From: Austropuccinia psidii
Taxonomy: Eukaryota > Basidiomycota > Pucciniomycetes > Pucciniales > Sphaerophragmiaceae
Reading direction: 5' to 3'
Assembly: GCA_023105745.1 (NCBI GenBank)
Contig: JALGQZ010000004.1
Location: forward strand, 32,671,816-32,735,815
Length of the DNA stretch: 64,000 bases
Below are positions 22,624 through 34,160 of the stretch, one piece after another. Each line of letters starts with the position of its first letter. Position 1 is the stretch's first letter. The notes below the pieces were generated by a model. It made no database searches. It had not been told where the DNA came from and was given only the letters and a program-made list of their open reading frames with translations. The position numbers and the translations under genes were made by a program.

Positions 22624-24549
22624 TGTGAGCCTTGAGGTATATTTTACATACCCAAATAGGCCACAATTATCTTAAAAAGAAATTTTGAATTATACACAAC
22701 TCATAAATCATGCATATATTCAAAATTCATCATTTTTGATTTCAGAAAAGATGAATAACTTTTTATTGAGTAAGTAAATCCATGGATTTAAGGCCAGATT
22801 TGGATTCTACACAAAAATTCACCTAGGGTAGCTCCATAGAGTGAATAAGCTCAAATTAACTCCTTGAGGTGGTAATATGGAAAATACTTCAACACCACAT
22901 CATTAATACCACATAGAAGATCCGGGAAAATTTTTGTTTTTCTTGATTTTACGCCAAAATAATGGGAAAGTGAGAAATCCCATGTTACATATACACTAAG
23001 AATAGTGTTATACATGTTTTGAGCACTTAATATTATGGTATTCTTACATGCACTTTTGGTGCACCCATAGTGGATATCTCACTGTAAGCTTAAATTTCTA
23101 TTTTGATGTGAAAAATAAGCAAGGGGGACAAAAGACATCAAAGAGAGCCAGGGTACCCAACTTCTGAGGCCCCAGAGGCGTGGATAGCTCCAAAACCTGG
23201 TTCCATGGCTGATCTTGACCCAATTGGTAAACTAAAAGTCTTTGGTAACTTAGTTACCAAGTTACAACTACTGTAAAACACCAGAAAATAGCAAATAACC
23301 TGCTATTTTGACGTGCCAAGGAGGTAAAAAGCTACTTACACTCCTGTAACCATGTCAATTACTAATGAATTTCCATGGATAAACCCCAAAAGAGTAATTA
23401 AAACCCTTTTTGGATTAGTATCCATTGATTTACCTCATAGCAACCAGTGAAACACTGATATTTGCAATTCTACGTAGAAATGAGGTAAGAACTTCTAAAA
23501 TTCATTAAAAATACAATTCTTAATGAATCTTTCTGAAACGTTCAGGACTAATGGAGAGCTGTATTATCTATTGTACAACCAAAAAGAATTACAGTTTTAC
23601 TAGTAAAATTAAAAGTTTTACCTACAGTCCATTTATGGTTATTCTATGTGAAACACTGAATCTTCAAAAATTCACAGTAAATACAACCTGTGATGAAATT
23701 GTTAATAACATTGATAACTTTGGGAAATCAATGATTAATTTGGAATAAAAGAAGATTTACAAATGTTACTCCTTTTATTCTTAACCATATTGGGGTTGGT
23801 AGTCACGTAAAAGCATCAATTAAGCAATTATGACAATTTTACGTGACAACAGATGATGTAAGTACTAATCCAAAAGGGTTTAATACTTTCTCACTCACTG
23901 TTTTTTCAGTTTGCTCCATAGCATGCCTCTGTGAGCTATCGTTGACTTAAAAGAGGCCTTCTCTTGCTGTTTTTTCTGTATCATCATCATCTTATTATCA
24001 TTTTATATCATTGTTACCAACAAGTAAGTATTAGTTAAACTATTCTTAAGTGTTTTAAATCTTTCAGAATCAATCAGAGAGACGTGAAATAATAGAATCC
24101 AACTATATATTGTTGTAATCCTGCTATAAATCATTTTGATTTTTTAAATCCACAATTCTACGTCAAATTTCTCTACTTTTATCTATCAATAAGTTCTTTG
24201 GAGTATTAGTGAGTCATTTATCTTTAGTTCTTAAAGTTTTTCTCTAGTAATAGTTTTCTTCAACAATTAGCCTTATAATTATTCTTGCAAAAGATAATTA
24301 TATATTAAAATAATTTTATTATTTTAATAAAAGAAGTTTTTATTATTAAATTCTTCTTGTAATTGATTCTTGTAGACAATTACTTGCTCACTGTTAAAAT
24401 CACTAGTAGTGCTTAACACGTGAAAGAAATGCTTCTTTAATTATTTAATTATGGCTATAATAATATTTTATTATTATATTTCATAAGAACAGACATAGTA
24501 CTGTTGATTAATAATAATATTATCATCAGTTTCATAGTCACATCTTACA
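22624..24549 (+). repeat. Family A 3' LTR, intact, 1,926 bp
   Basis: It begins TGTGAGCCTTGAGG and ends CATCTTACA, and matches the split middle LTR in both halves. The next base (24550, AATGT...) is inside the transposase frame of CACTA I. The A array therefore inserted into that gene, and AATGT should recur at its far left end outside the window. Confidence 0.92.
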
Positions 24550-26977
24550 AATGTACCATGTGATATTTGAACCATCTCAAAAAAAATGGGGCTCAACTTT
24601 CCATTTGAACAGCATGTGTGCTGCCCGCAGTGTTACTCACTTTACAACGTTGAAGTGGCCCCAGATGATTGTATTTACAAACCCACTTTTACTTGTCTTC
24701 CATGTGGAATTGAGCTTTTCCGCCCACATAAAATAAAACCTTTGGGTGACATCCACTTTACATAATACAATTCTACCTCTCAAAATCAACATTGCAGAAC
24801 AGGCCAAATACCTTTAGAAGGACAGCCATGCCTTTGTATCCCACAAGAAAGTTTTTTTCGCAATCTTTACTCTCTTGGATAGAGTGTTTTCTCAATTTTC
24901 CAGGCATTGAAAAGGGCATTGACAACTTGAAATGGGAGCTATCTATCCACCAAAGTGATATTATTTCTGACGTATCACAAGGGGAAGTTTTGAGAACCCT
25001 TTTTCCATATCAATCATCATCAAACAAAAGTCTTGAATTATATTTTAGTCTTTTTTTAGACTGGTTCAACCCAAGCAGAAACAAAATTTCAGGTAAGCAA
25101 GCTTCAATGGGAATACTAGCTCTCCATTGCCTCAACCTGCTACCAAGAGAGCAATTTCAATAGAAGCATACCTGTCTGGCTGGGGTGATACCTTCACCAA
25201 ACCAGCCAGATATGATTACAATCAGCAATTTCTTGAAGCCACTTATTGAGGAGCTCATATAATTAAACCATGGAATCGATATCAATACCCCAAATTATCC
25301 ACATGGACAAAAGATTACTGTCAAGTTACTTTGCTTAGTTGGAGATATTGTAGCAACTCACAAAGTTGGAGGATTTATGTCATGTTCAGCAAAATATTTT
25401 TGTTTGTGGTGTGAGTTGAAAGCCAATGAAAAATCTGATTTGAAACTTGGGAAGCTGCGAAATGGAAGGGCTGTTTTAAGTGCATCTCATAGATGGCATA
25501 ACGCAAAAACTAACAAGGTGCAAAAAAAACTCTCTCAATACACTGGGATTCAATGGTCTGAGATGAATCAATTGCCATATTGGGATCCAGTCACCAAAAT
25601 TTGTTTAGGTGTCCTTCACAACTGGTATGAAGGTGTTCTCCAGCACCATTTTCGTTATTGATGGGACTTTTATTCAGGAGTAATAAAAAACAAAGCAAAA
25701 AACTCAGAAGTATCCCATTCAGGATCAGATACACTAATGGAGGACAACCTTCAATCTGAAAATGAGGATAGCTTAGATATTAAATTTTATCTTCCTCAAC
25801 AAGTAATCAACAGACTCAAAAAGCGACTAAATGAAGTGATTGTTCCAGAAGGCATCTGTTGTATTCCAGTTGGAATAGGTACGGCATCAAATGGAAAGCT
25901 GAAAGTAAATCAATGGTTGGTCTTATTTAGCATTTACCTACCATTGACTATCTTAGATATTTTTGGGGATCTAGGACCAAAAAATCACTTGCTTCTTATC
26001 AACATTAGTGCGCTGATTCAATGCACTCAAATTGTTGTAGCACAATCTGTAACCCAAGAAGATGGCCAGCTGTTTTCTCAGGCTTAAAACACATATCAAA
26101 CAACCTCCAATGTACTATGCCCCAATGTTAGAGCTACTCCCAATCATCATTATGCTATGAAAACAACCAAACAGCTATCAAGATGGGGCCCACTCAATGG
26201 AATATCAGAATATGGTGGAGAAAGGCTGGTTGGAATACTTCAAAAGTTGAAAACCAATTCATTAAACGGTGCGTCTTCAAAAATTGATAAATATTTATGA
26301 AGATCTTACTATTTTGCTTCTGTGAGATTTTAGGAAGCTCTGAAAAAACAATTATGAATAAATTTGGACATCTGCAAAGGCTTCAAAAGCTGTATCCTCA
26401 ATTACACTTGACTCCTTCTAGCGAGTATCTTTCTTCGCGCAGAAAGAAAAACATTTTATATGATGTGTCATATATGCAGATTTTTAATCATTTACAAAGA
26501 TCTCAACCAATTCTCCGTGATTATTGAAAATTACCACATCCATGTGGCTCAGTGGTTTTGAGATGTTTTTCAACTGAACATCTTTATCTCTCATGGCGTT
26601 TTGGACTTAAAACTTTTAGACAATCACCTAACAACATTATTTATGCTAGGAAAGGGGAGTCAGATATTCAATTTTCCAAGATCATGCATATTATTGACTT
26701 GGGAGATGATAAAATTCACAAAGGCCCCATCTTGATGGTACATTGGTTGGCCTACGTGAAAAATTAAGAGGTAGGATTTGAAGGCATAGCTTCTTTTTTA
26801 GATCAGTGGCAACTCAAACATTTGGAAACAAAGTATATGGTTGGTTTCATATCAATATCAGAAATTTCAGGGCTAGGGGTATACATAAACGTCCCTGCAT
26901 GGTCTTTGGGCTTCCAAAATCCAAGAATCCTAGCTTTCCCCATTAACAAAACGGTGGGACTAGAGCATTTTGATTAG
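24550..26977 (+). pseudogene. CACTA I transposase (Tnp2-like), N-terminally cut by family A and riddled with stops
   Basis: Translating across frames gives a protein colinear with the intact CACTA II transposase. It starts with NVPCDI..., then PFEQHVCCPQCYSLYN (zinc-binding CCxxC), SDVSQGEV, LFLDWFNPSRNKISGKQASMGILALHCLNL, a CLAGVIPSPNQPD block, SAKYFCLWCELKANE and LPYWDPVTKICLGVLHNWYEGVLQHHFRY. The C-terminal exon ends at TAG 26975-26977. Stops and frame changes occur near 25160, 25258, 25660, 26086, 26527 and 26766. The first exon and the start of exon 2 have been separated by the retrotransposon at 24549. It would have been the DDE-type transposase of its element. Confidence 0.85.
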
Positions 26978-27499
26978 AACATTTTAATTTTTTCCTCTCC
27001 ATTTTAAGAACATGAGTTCTTTTTAAAAGGAAGCTTTCTCTCCTTTAGCTCTCTTCACTTTATGTTGTATGCCTAACAAAGTCATAAATTAAATTGGCCT
27101 TTTTCTCAAAGTTTAACTCATGTTTGAAATCACCCACATTTTGGTTGAATATTCCAAAAATTTTGTTTTTAACACTTCAAGCTTACGAAATTTCTATTCA
27201 CACTCAGGTAAATCCCAATAAAATTTTAAAATTACTTCATCATATCAAACCAACAAAACCAAAATCTATATCTTTTATCAATTTTCATCAAAGCAATCCG
27301 GATTCCTATTTACACCACAAAAAAAATTTGTTTGATTCCAAAGACCTCTAAAGACTATATAACCTCAAATAACAATTCATGTAATGTAAAATGTCTAACG
27401 TGATAACTAACCCAATTATGAGAGTGAATTTTCTGATTTTTTTTATTTTTAGCTAAAACAGGAATTATGCAAACAGCTATCTATATATGCTGGCCATTT
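26978..27499. other. CACTA I spacer between convergent genes
   Basis: AT-rich spacer between the 3' ends of the transposase and the second gene. A plus-strand open frame of 85 codons (27094-27351) has no recognisable features. I see nothing else. Confidence 0.5.
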
Positions 27500-29350
27500 T
27501 CAGGAGCTCCATTCATTTGGAAGGCTAAAAAAAATATTTTGCAATTGTTGGAGTGTATCATCACTTTCAGAATCTTGCATTTCAATATCAAAATCTAAAA
27601 GGTGATTGTATTGTTTTTCTTGATGGTTGTTTTCATTGTTTATTTCTTCCTCATAATCATCTCTTCAGAAGTTACAGCTTCAAGCTGATTGCTATCCTCA
27701 GTATCTAACTCATCGTCATTTTGTATTTCAGGTGATATATCATAGGCTTCAATTACTTCCTCCCAATTTAAGGCAGTAAATTGTTTTTCACTTAGCCTTT
27801 CATCAGGGTGTGGTTTTCCTAGAAGTGAGTTTGACACGTCTAGAAGGAATGCAATTGTATGGATGTCAGCAATTGATCTTTTTTTGCCCAAAAGTGTGAT
27901 TGTTAAACCAATCGGGATCATAGAAGTCAATCGGAAGGCCTCTGGGAGCCACTTTGCTTATTAATGCCTTTAAACCTTCTGAAATATGACATTCAGGCAT
28001 TTGGCTCTTCTTTCTTCTGGTACTTTCAGCCTTAACAATCTCTTCATCGAACCTGCGCATGAAAATGGTGGCCTTCTCAGAATGGCATTCCAGCTTTTTG
28101 ATCATATATTTATTGCTTATTGGATCAAAGTCATCCTTGCTGTGTGCCTCAGAATCTGCTAAGATTATCTGATATCTGTTTGGAAACTCATTGGAAAAAA
28201 CAAATGTATACCAAAGAGTTTTCAGCTGAAGAATAAAATATCAACTTGGTAAGTCAATATTTACATATTTAGAATCAACTATTACTAACCCTCAGTATGT
28301 ATCAAAAAACTGCTCTTCTTTCTTGATCTTTTGCATGCTTTCCAGCTTCTTTGGCATCTTTCTTGAATTGTTGGGCCATATACCAGTGAACAAAGTGGTT
28401 GTAAACATTGGTGAGTAGCTGAATATTCTCAAGATATACTAAGTTTATATTCATGTAATCATATGCTCCACTGATAGCGATTTGACGAAATGTTTGTAGA
28501 GCACTGACTCTGCATGCTTTTTTATAGAGTGTATCCCTTGCCTCATTAAGATCTGGAGCCCAACAACAAATACCAAGTCTTTCTAGAGATGCAACAACAT
28601 ATTTGATTGAAAAATCAGTCATTTGAATGATGGCCTTTCCAATTTTTTTCTTCCCTGGTGGAGTATTTCTTAAAGTAAGTATCTCTTCCAAAGGAACCAA
28701 TGGAAGCATATTAGGATTTTCTGATTGAGTCACTATGTCACTCAAGGAGAAGCAAGTATTGAATTCTCTCAACATGGTGTAGTCAGGGGACATGGGTACA
28801 GAGTTTTGGTAGATTAGGCCCCACAAAAGCTTGATGTGCTTGCAGAATGCTTTCTGGAATTTCAATCAATGCCATACGTTAGCTTGAATATATACCCAAT
28901 CTGAATAATAATATTACTTTACCTTTGTAGGCTGAAATGCCTCAGGAATTTCACTTTTTAGAAGTTGGTTGGGGCTTTGCTTTGAGATGAGGTGGAGATT
29001 TTTTGGTAAAGAATTTGATTTTGCATATGTGGAGTCTTAAGTGTGGTATTTTGCTTATTTGCTAATAAATTGGGTGGGATATCTTTATGTGGTTTAGGTT
29101 TATTGAGAATTTTTGAATGAGATCTTTGCATTTGTGTTTCCTTCCCCTTGGATTTGGCAGAGGCGTTTCTTGTGTCTTCTTGAAGGTTGAACTTGTTGAG
29201 TAGGGCTTCTAAGCTTTGATCATGGCTATATATTTTCTGTTCAAGTTGTCTAATGTGCTGATATTCTTGATTCACTACTTGCAATAGAACAGGCTCACTT
29301 GATTCTGCAAATTCACCTGAAGAAGAACTGTTATAGTACTTGGAGGTCAT
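27500..29350 (-). pseudogene. CACTA I second (accessory) gene, frameshifted
   Basis: Minus-strand three-exon gene homologous to those of CACTA II and III. Exon 1 runs from ATG 29350 to a donor at 28922/28917 (GTAAAG). Exon 2 starts after TTCCAG near 28855 (KAFCKHIKLLWGLIYQNSVP). Exon 3 starts at 28225 (LKTLWYTFVF). Recognisable blocks are PMSPDYTMLREFNTCFS, MRRFDEEIVKAE, GLPIDFYDPDWFNNH, HPDERLSEKQF and an acidic tail. At least three frame changes break it: near 28975 in exon 1, in an A-run near 27885, and near 27655. Its function in the family is unknown. A TnpA-like DNA-binding helper role is only an inference from its position in a two-gene CACTA element. Confidence 0.8.
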
Positions 29351-30126
29351 AGGTGATGTTAATAAAAAAAACAGATTGATTGGGGAGGCGATTGAAAGCT
29401 TATTATATTGGTTCTTGGCTCTACTTCTGCATAAAATAGGTGATTTATGAATTAAAAAAAATAGTAAATATACCAAAAAATACTATGAATGTATGTGAGA
29501 GGAGTATGAAAGACTTTGGCAAACAAGAAAGCTAATATAATGACGAAGCTCAAGACAAGTAGTCTGATCAGATAAAAAATCTGTAGTTGATAATAAGTCT
29601 GAGGGAAGAAACCACGATTAATGGAAAGGCATCAGACGGGAGGTAGTAAAAAAAGTTTCTTTCAAAAAGGAGCGATTCAAATGAAGAATAATAAATAAGA
29701 CCAAAGCTTCCGTAAAAACAACAAAGGCAAAAAAAATTGATACATTTCTTAAGTGAGAAACCCATCAACAAAGGTATTTTTTGTTCAAAAATCTCAAAAT
29801 TGGCTCATCAATGTGTAAAAGTATCCTATGTTCTTTTGTGGTTTTGAATGCAAATGTTTGAACCACGCAGTAAAGAATCCTTTTATGGCTCTACATTCCA
29901 TCAGAAATCTTCATGAAGTTTTCGAAACCAAACAAACCTTTTACATATTTCTATTAGTCAAAGAAATACTCAAAACAAAGGACAGTGTACCCTTTGTGTA
30001 ATACTCATGTGCATTCACTGTATGTAGCAGATTGTAGACACTGACGTATTTCACAAAAGTGTGCACACCCCCATGTCTACGTCCAGGTGACGTATGCAGC
30101 CGTACGTCACCTGATTTCCGGGGGTG
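29351..30126. mobile_element. CACTA I right terminal region and terminal inverted repeat
   Basis: The element ends ...TTTCCGGGGGTG at 30126. Read inward this is CACCCCCGGAAATCAGGTGA, very close to the right end of CACTA III (CACCCCCGGCAAACACCTGA). The last ~100 bp carry TGACGT and ACGTCA words in both orientations (30042-30112), probably subterminal transposase-binding repeats. The flank from 30127 (AAAGATCAGC) is tRNA-array spacer. The left end of CACTA I is outside the window. No gene is seen in 29480-30020. Confidence 0.75.
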
Positions 30127-30466
30127 AAAGATCAGCAATATTGTTTTTATTTGTGCTTTGGAAAATGATCATTACTATAATACACCAATTTATTTTCCTT
30201 TTCTCCTGGTTAATAAGCATCAGCATTGATGGCCAAGTGCTTTTTTTTGAACTGGCTAGCCATATTAGGTATTGAATGGATACCCGCGCGCAGAGTATGG
30301 AAATACCTATTTAGCTTTAACTTATGAGGGGATCTTTGCCATGTTTTTACCCCAAGAAACGGAGAAAACAGTGTTTCTTTTCTTTCGGCGGTTTCTTCAA
30401 CTGTGTTCCTGGAAAAAGTTTCTTTTCCGCCTATAAATAGAATTTTTGGAGGGTATTGAGCCATCA
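30127..30466. repeat. Half of a tRNA-array '3'-3' spacer'
   Basis: This matches 41950-42290 in the same orientation, and the inverse of 41231-41560. Shared words include GGAAAATGAT, ATTGAATGGATACCCGCG and the CCGC-TATAAA segment next to the tRNA. It is the spacer arm beyond the 3' end of T1, truncated on its left by CACTA I. Confidence 0.8.
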
Positions 30467-30544
30467 GACAATGGAAGGAATCGAACCCCCGATCTCATGA
30501 TTATATATTAACATTCAAGCGTTCTACCACGAGGCTACAGTGCC
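30467..30544 (-). tRNA. T1: intact tRNA-like gene, anticodon GTT (Asn-like) with a 7-nt intron
   Basis: 78 nt on the minus strand fold as a tRNA. The acceptor is GGCACTG/CATTGTC (one mismatch, one G-U). The D-arm is GCCT-CGTGGTA-GAAC (weak). The anticodon stem is CTTGA/TCATG around a 14-nt loop. The variable loop is AGATC, and the T-arm is GGGGG-TTCGATT-CCTTC. Box A resembles TAGCCTCGTGG and box B is GGTTCGATTCC, a good match to Pol III consensus. The loop fits a normal CU-GTT-A-A anticodon loop if 7 nt after position 37 are an intron, giving tRNA-Asn. The amino-acid identity is inference. It is the only uninterrupted copy in the window. No T-run terminator follows immediately. Confidence 0.75.
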
Positions 30545-31568
30545 TTGGATTAAAAGCAACAACAGATTTTGGACAAATAAGTTGGAGTTTTATTAAAGTA
30601 CGAATTTTGGTTATAAAAACTAAATTTTGCAGTACGGCCTTACTTTTCGATATTTTACCCGCATTCAGTATCATGAATAAGTTGATAATTCATAATTAGC
30701 ACTGAAAAGTGTGAAATTCAAAGGGCTACTATGTTCCCCAAGAACCTTTTCCCCTTCATCATATTCCTCTTTCTTCCAGAATGTTGGGATTATATATGTT
30801 CTGAAATCAAATAAAAGCCAGCTTTGTGTCTTATAGCTGGGGAAAATATCCCTTTTTTTTATCTTCCGTTCACTATCATTGTGATAGAAAGAAATGTATA
30901 AGATTGCAAGAGCTTCAGAGTGATCTCGTGTCAGCGGTGTTACCTGTTGGTTATGTATGAGATAGTATTTTCAAAAGCTCAAACATGTAAAAGTATTGAA
31001 TAATTCAGATCATTGAGATATTTTGAAGGATGGTTGAATCTTGGGAGTACAGATTTAACTTTGACCACACAGAAATAAAATTCTTCACCAAGGTATGAAG
31101 TACATGGGAAACAAGGCTTGATCTTATTTTTTCATTCTATTTTAGAAATATGAGATAGCCTTTTTGGATTTTTATTCAAAGAGAATTAATATTTAATATA
31201 TCTACAAGGATTATTTGATTCAAATTTTGCTAACAAACCAGTTCATACGTGATAAAGCGAATATAAACAAAAGGAAAGTATATTTCAGTTATAAGACGAA
31301 AACTTCCCTTTAATTTGATTGAAGAGAATATATATCATTCCAAAATTCATGAAAAAGAGGCATATGATGAAGCAGCAAAGATTCATGGGGAACATAGTAG
31401 ACCTCGAATTTCCACGTTTTTTCAGTGAAAATTACGGATTCTCAATGTATTAATGATCCTCAATGGGGTCAAAATACAGGAAAAGGAGTTGAGCTTTGAT
31501 AACCAAAATACATCCTTTCATAAAATTCCGACTTATGTTTCCAAAAAATGTTATATATTTTAATCCAA
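30545..31568. repeat. tRNA-array '5'-5' spacer' between T1 and T2, imperfect palindrome
   Basis: 1,024 bp without genes. The two ends are inverted copies. From the T1 side it reads TTGGATTAAAA, then GTTGGAGTTTTATTAAAG, then ATTTTGGTTAT. The T2 side gives the same words in the same order on the other strand. It is homologous to the spacer at 50924-51916 between T3 and T4. The tRNA-like genes on its two sides point away from each other. Confidence 0.8.
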
Positions 31569-31579
31569 GGCACTGTAGC
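31569..31579 (+). pseudogene. T2 tRNA-like gene, 5' part (nt 1-11)
   Basis: GGCACTGTAGC, the first 11 nt of a tRNA-like gene, preceded by the same TAATCCAA flank as T1. It is cut by CACTA II. The last three bases AGC are the target duplication repeated at 41161-41163. The rest of the gene is at 41164-41230. Confidence 0.85.
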
Positions 31580-31603
31580 CACTACAGGCAACAAGCTGAC
31601 GTG

Positions 31604-32297
31604 TAACAATATACGTCGCACTGTCCTACTGCTGGCATTTACTGTGGTGCGTTGTCGTCATCTCTTATTACATCACCTTCTCCCTTGTGCTAGCCTCAGC
31701 TCAGCATTTTTTTCTTCTCATTGTTTATTTTCTCCCTTTTTATCTTTCGAAACTCTTTATTCCAACTGCACACCTATGAAGAAAAGCAAAATAACGAAAT
31801 CAAGGTTTTTTTTCTCAATTTACTGTACTCCAAATCGGATCCCTTTCATCAAGACATCCAAGGAACTCAAGCACACAAAGAACTCAAAAAAACATCCATT
31901 GTTCATTGGACTCCTGCCAGTAAGTTCGTCGCTCTTTGTTGTCTCTTAATGATTCCTCCAAATAATATATTTATACTGACCATTTCTCATTCCCCCAAAT
32001 TTTTTGGAATCATTCGCTTCCATCATTACCCCACCTTCATGCCTTCATTATTTGCAGTATTCTTCCTTTTATCTGCTATTTGTGTGGCATTGTTTATTGT
32101 TCAAATCTCATACGTTCCTATTTCTTTAGCTTTCAATTTATTTTCTTATATATACTATTTCTTTTCTTACATCTACCATTTTTTAGCTTACATTTATCAC
32201 TTATTCTATCTTGAATCACAGCCTGACATAGTAGTTTATCAAGCCGCAGGTCTTCCACCCTTCCCTCGTACCTTTCGCTTGCTAATAAACATTAGCT
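31604..32297 (+). promoter_or_regulatory. CACTA II left subterminal and upstream region of the second gene
   Basis: About 690 bp. It begins with TGACGTG and ATACGTCGCACTGTCC; the word GTCGCACTGTCC recurs at the same place in CACTA III (42391-42402). The rest is pyrimidine-rich. Two plus-strand open frames (31548-31949, 31721-32311) encode Phe/Leu/Ser-rich sequence with no homologue in the other CACTA copies. I regard them as chance frames in a promoter/leader. Confidence 0.45.
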
Positions 32298-34160
32298 ATG
32301 AGTTTCCATGATTACAATGGATTCCTTCCCCCGCATATTGGTTCAAGCTCCGAAGATCGATTAACACAGCTCATCAATGACCAGAGTAATACAATTCAAC
32401 AACTTCAGGAACAAATCTCCAGCCGTGACCAAGCATTACAATCCCTTTTAATCAAAGTTAACAATTTGCACGTTGAGCCAAATAATCATACCCCTAAATC
32501 AACCAAACACAAAGGAAAATCAAGCGAAAAGAATTTACAACGACGTAAAAGCTTCAATGGAACAAAAAAAAAACAAGAAAAGAAAAGTTTAGCACAAGAT
32601 TCGAGTAACGTCAAATCTAAATCCAAAGCACGCAAGCGTTCAATCTCTACCCCAATATCAACTGAATCAACAAAGTGTAACCCAAATCAGCTAATGATGA
32701 AAGACACACCAGAAGGTTTTGATCCAACTAAGGCAAGCATTTTTCCCTTTGGTTGCTACGTAGTATTACTTCTTTAACTAACTTCGTCTCATCAAATTAG
32801 AGAGCCTTCTTTAGACACATACAATTATTATGGGGCCTCATTTATCAAAAGTCTGTGCCCATAGCCCCCGATTACTCCATGCTCAAAGAATTCAACACTC
32901 GTTTCTCATTTAATGAAGAGCTCTCAAACTCAATTCAAAGCCCCAAAGGCATACCTTTAATTCCAGAAAGTGAAATTCTTACACTCCGGGGAGCAAAGCC
33001 AGGAAAAAAGAAGATATCTAATGGAATCATAAATCTCAAGGACTTTTACATTCGATATGTTCAAGCATTACTAGCAAAGCTTGGAATACGACGATGGGCA
33101 CCCGATCTCAATGATGCCAGCGATACATTATACAACGAAGCTTGTCGTATAAGTGCGATTCAAACATTCCGTCAGCTTGCCTCAGCAGGAGCTTATGAGT
33201 ATATGAACATCAACACGGAATTCTTAAACAGCTTGAATCTTCTTGAGGCAACCTACAATCATTATGTTCACTATTACATGGCGCAAAAATTCAAGAAGGA
33301 GGCAAAAGAGAGTGGCAAAAATCAAAAGGATGCAGAAAGAGGAGCGATTTTAAGGAACCGGCTAAGAGTAAGTGTATTTTTGTATATTGAAATTCAGACT
33401 GGAACTAAAAGTGATTCTACTCCAGTTGAAGAATCTCCGATACCGATTTGGGGTTGCACAAGGATTCCCCCAGAGATATTTGAATATCTTAGGAAATATT
33501 GATGCTCACAGTGATGACGAAAAGGCCCCTGGAAAGAAGACATATTTCATCAAGAAAATGAAGTTTCGCTCTCAAAATGCAACCATTTTCATGCGCAGGG
33601 TAGATGAGGAAATCGAAAAGGCTGAAGAAGACAATGGAAAGTCAGGCCACCGAAGACTCCGAGAGGTTCCACCCATTCAAAGCAATTCTATTGGCACACG
33701 CGTACCAAAGCGACTTCCGATCGACTTTTATGATCCAGAATGGTACAATAGTCGCACTGCAGGTAAAAAGACAATTTCTGCTGATACATTCAATGTGGCC
33801 TTTCTTCCTGATGCTTCAATGTCAATTCGAGGAAATCAACATCCTGATGAAAAGCTCAACGATAGGCGCTTCAGTGAAAAATACTGGGATCAGCTCATAG
33901 AGCCTTACGATATATCACACGAGATTCAACCCGATGATGAAGATGTCGAATCAGAGAGCAATACTAGTGCTGAGCTGGCAAGAACTTCAAGTGAAGAAGA
34001 TATTGACAGCTCGGAATCAGATGAAGAGAATGATGAAGAGTATATTGAAAGAAATTCACTTTTAGATCAAGACACCGAAATGGCACACGCTCCAGACCCA
34101 AATGTGTTTGCTGTTGGTAGTAGCAATGACTTAATGCAAACTGACTGGTCTAGATGGTAG
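32298..34160 (+). CDS. CACTA II second gene, 578 aa, three exons, unknown family
   Basis: Exons 32298-32732, 32801-33367 and 33426-34160 (145, 189 and 244 codons, all phase 0). Intron 1 uses a rare GC donor (AAG|GCAAGC...TTAG) and intron 2 is GTAAGT...CCAG. Residues 1-60 are Gln-rich and probably coiled coil. Residues ~60-130 are Lys/Ser-rich and could carry a nuclear signal. Exon 2 is the conserved helical core (HIQLLWGLIYQKSVPIAPDY, RWAPDLNDASDTLYNEACRI, YNHYVHYYMAQKFKKEAKES). Exon 3 holds LRYRFGVAQGFPQRYLNI, FMRRVDEEIEKAEE and RLPIDFYDPEWYN, then a strongly acidic tail. Exon 2 is exactly 189 codons in CACTA III too. I do not recognise the family. It is convergent with the transposase in every CACTA copy, so a transposition role is likely but unproven. 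Confidence 0.85.

Noticed and set aside
30467..30544. Calling the tRNA-like copies a tRNA-derived SINE
   Set aside because: The sequence ends at the acceptor stem with no A-rich or oligo-T tail and no unrelated body. Copies alternate in orientation within shared spacers instead of being dispersed with their own duplications.
30545..31568. The ~1-kb palindromic spacer as a stand-alone MITE or foldback element
   Set aside because: It has inverted ends, but both copies in the window are bounded by tRNA-like genes and alternate with another spacer type. No target duplication is seen, so array spacer is the simpler reading.
31548..32311. Plus-strand frames of 133 and 196 codons before the CACTA II second gene
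   Set aside because: They overlap each other and the tRNA/CACTA junction, are Phe/Leu/Ser-rich from pyrimidine tracts, and have no counterpart in CACTA I or III.
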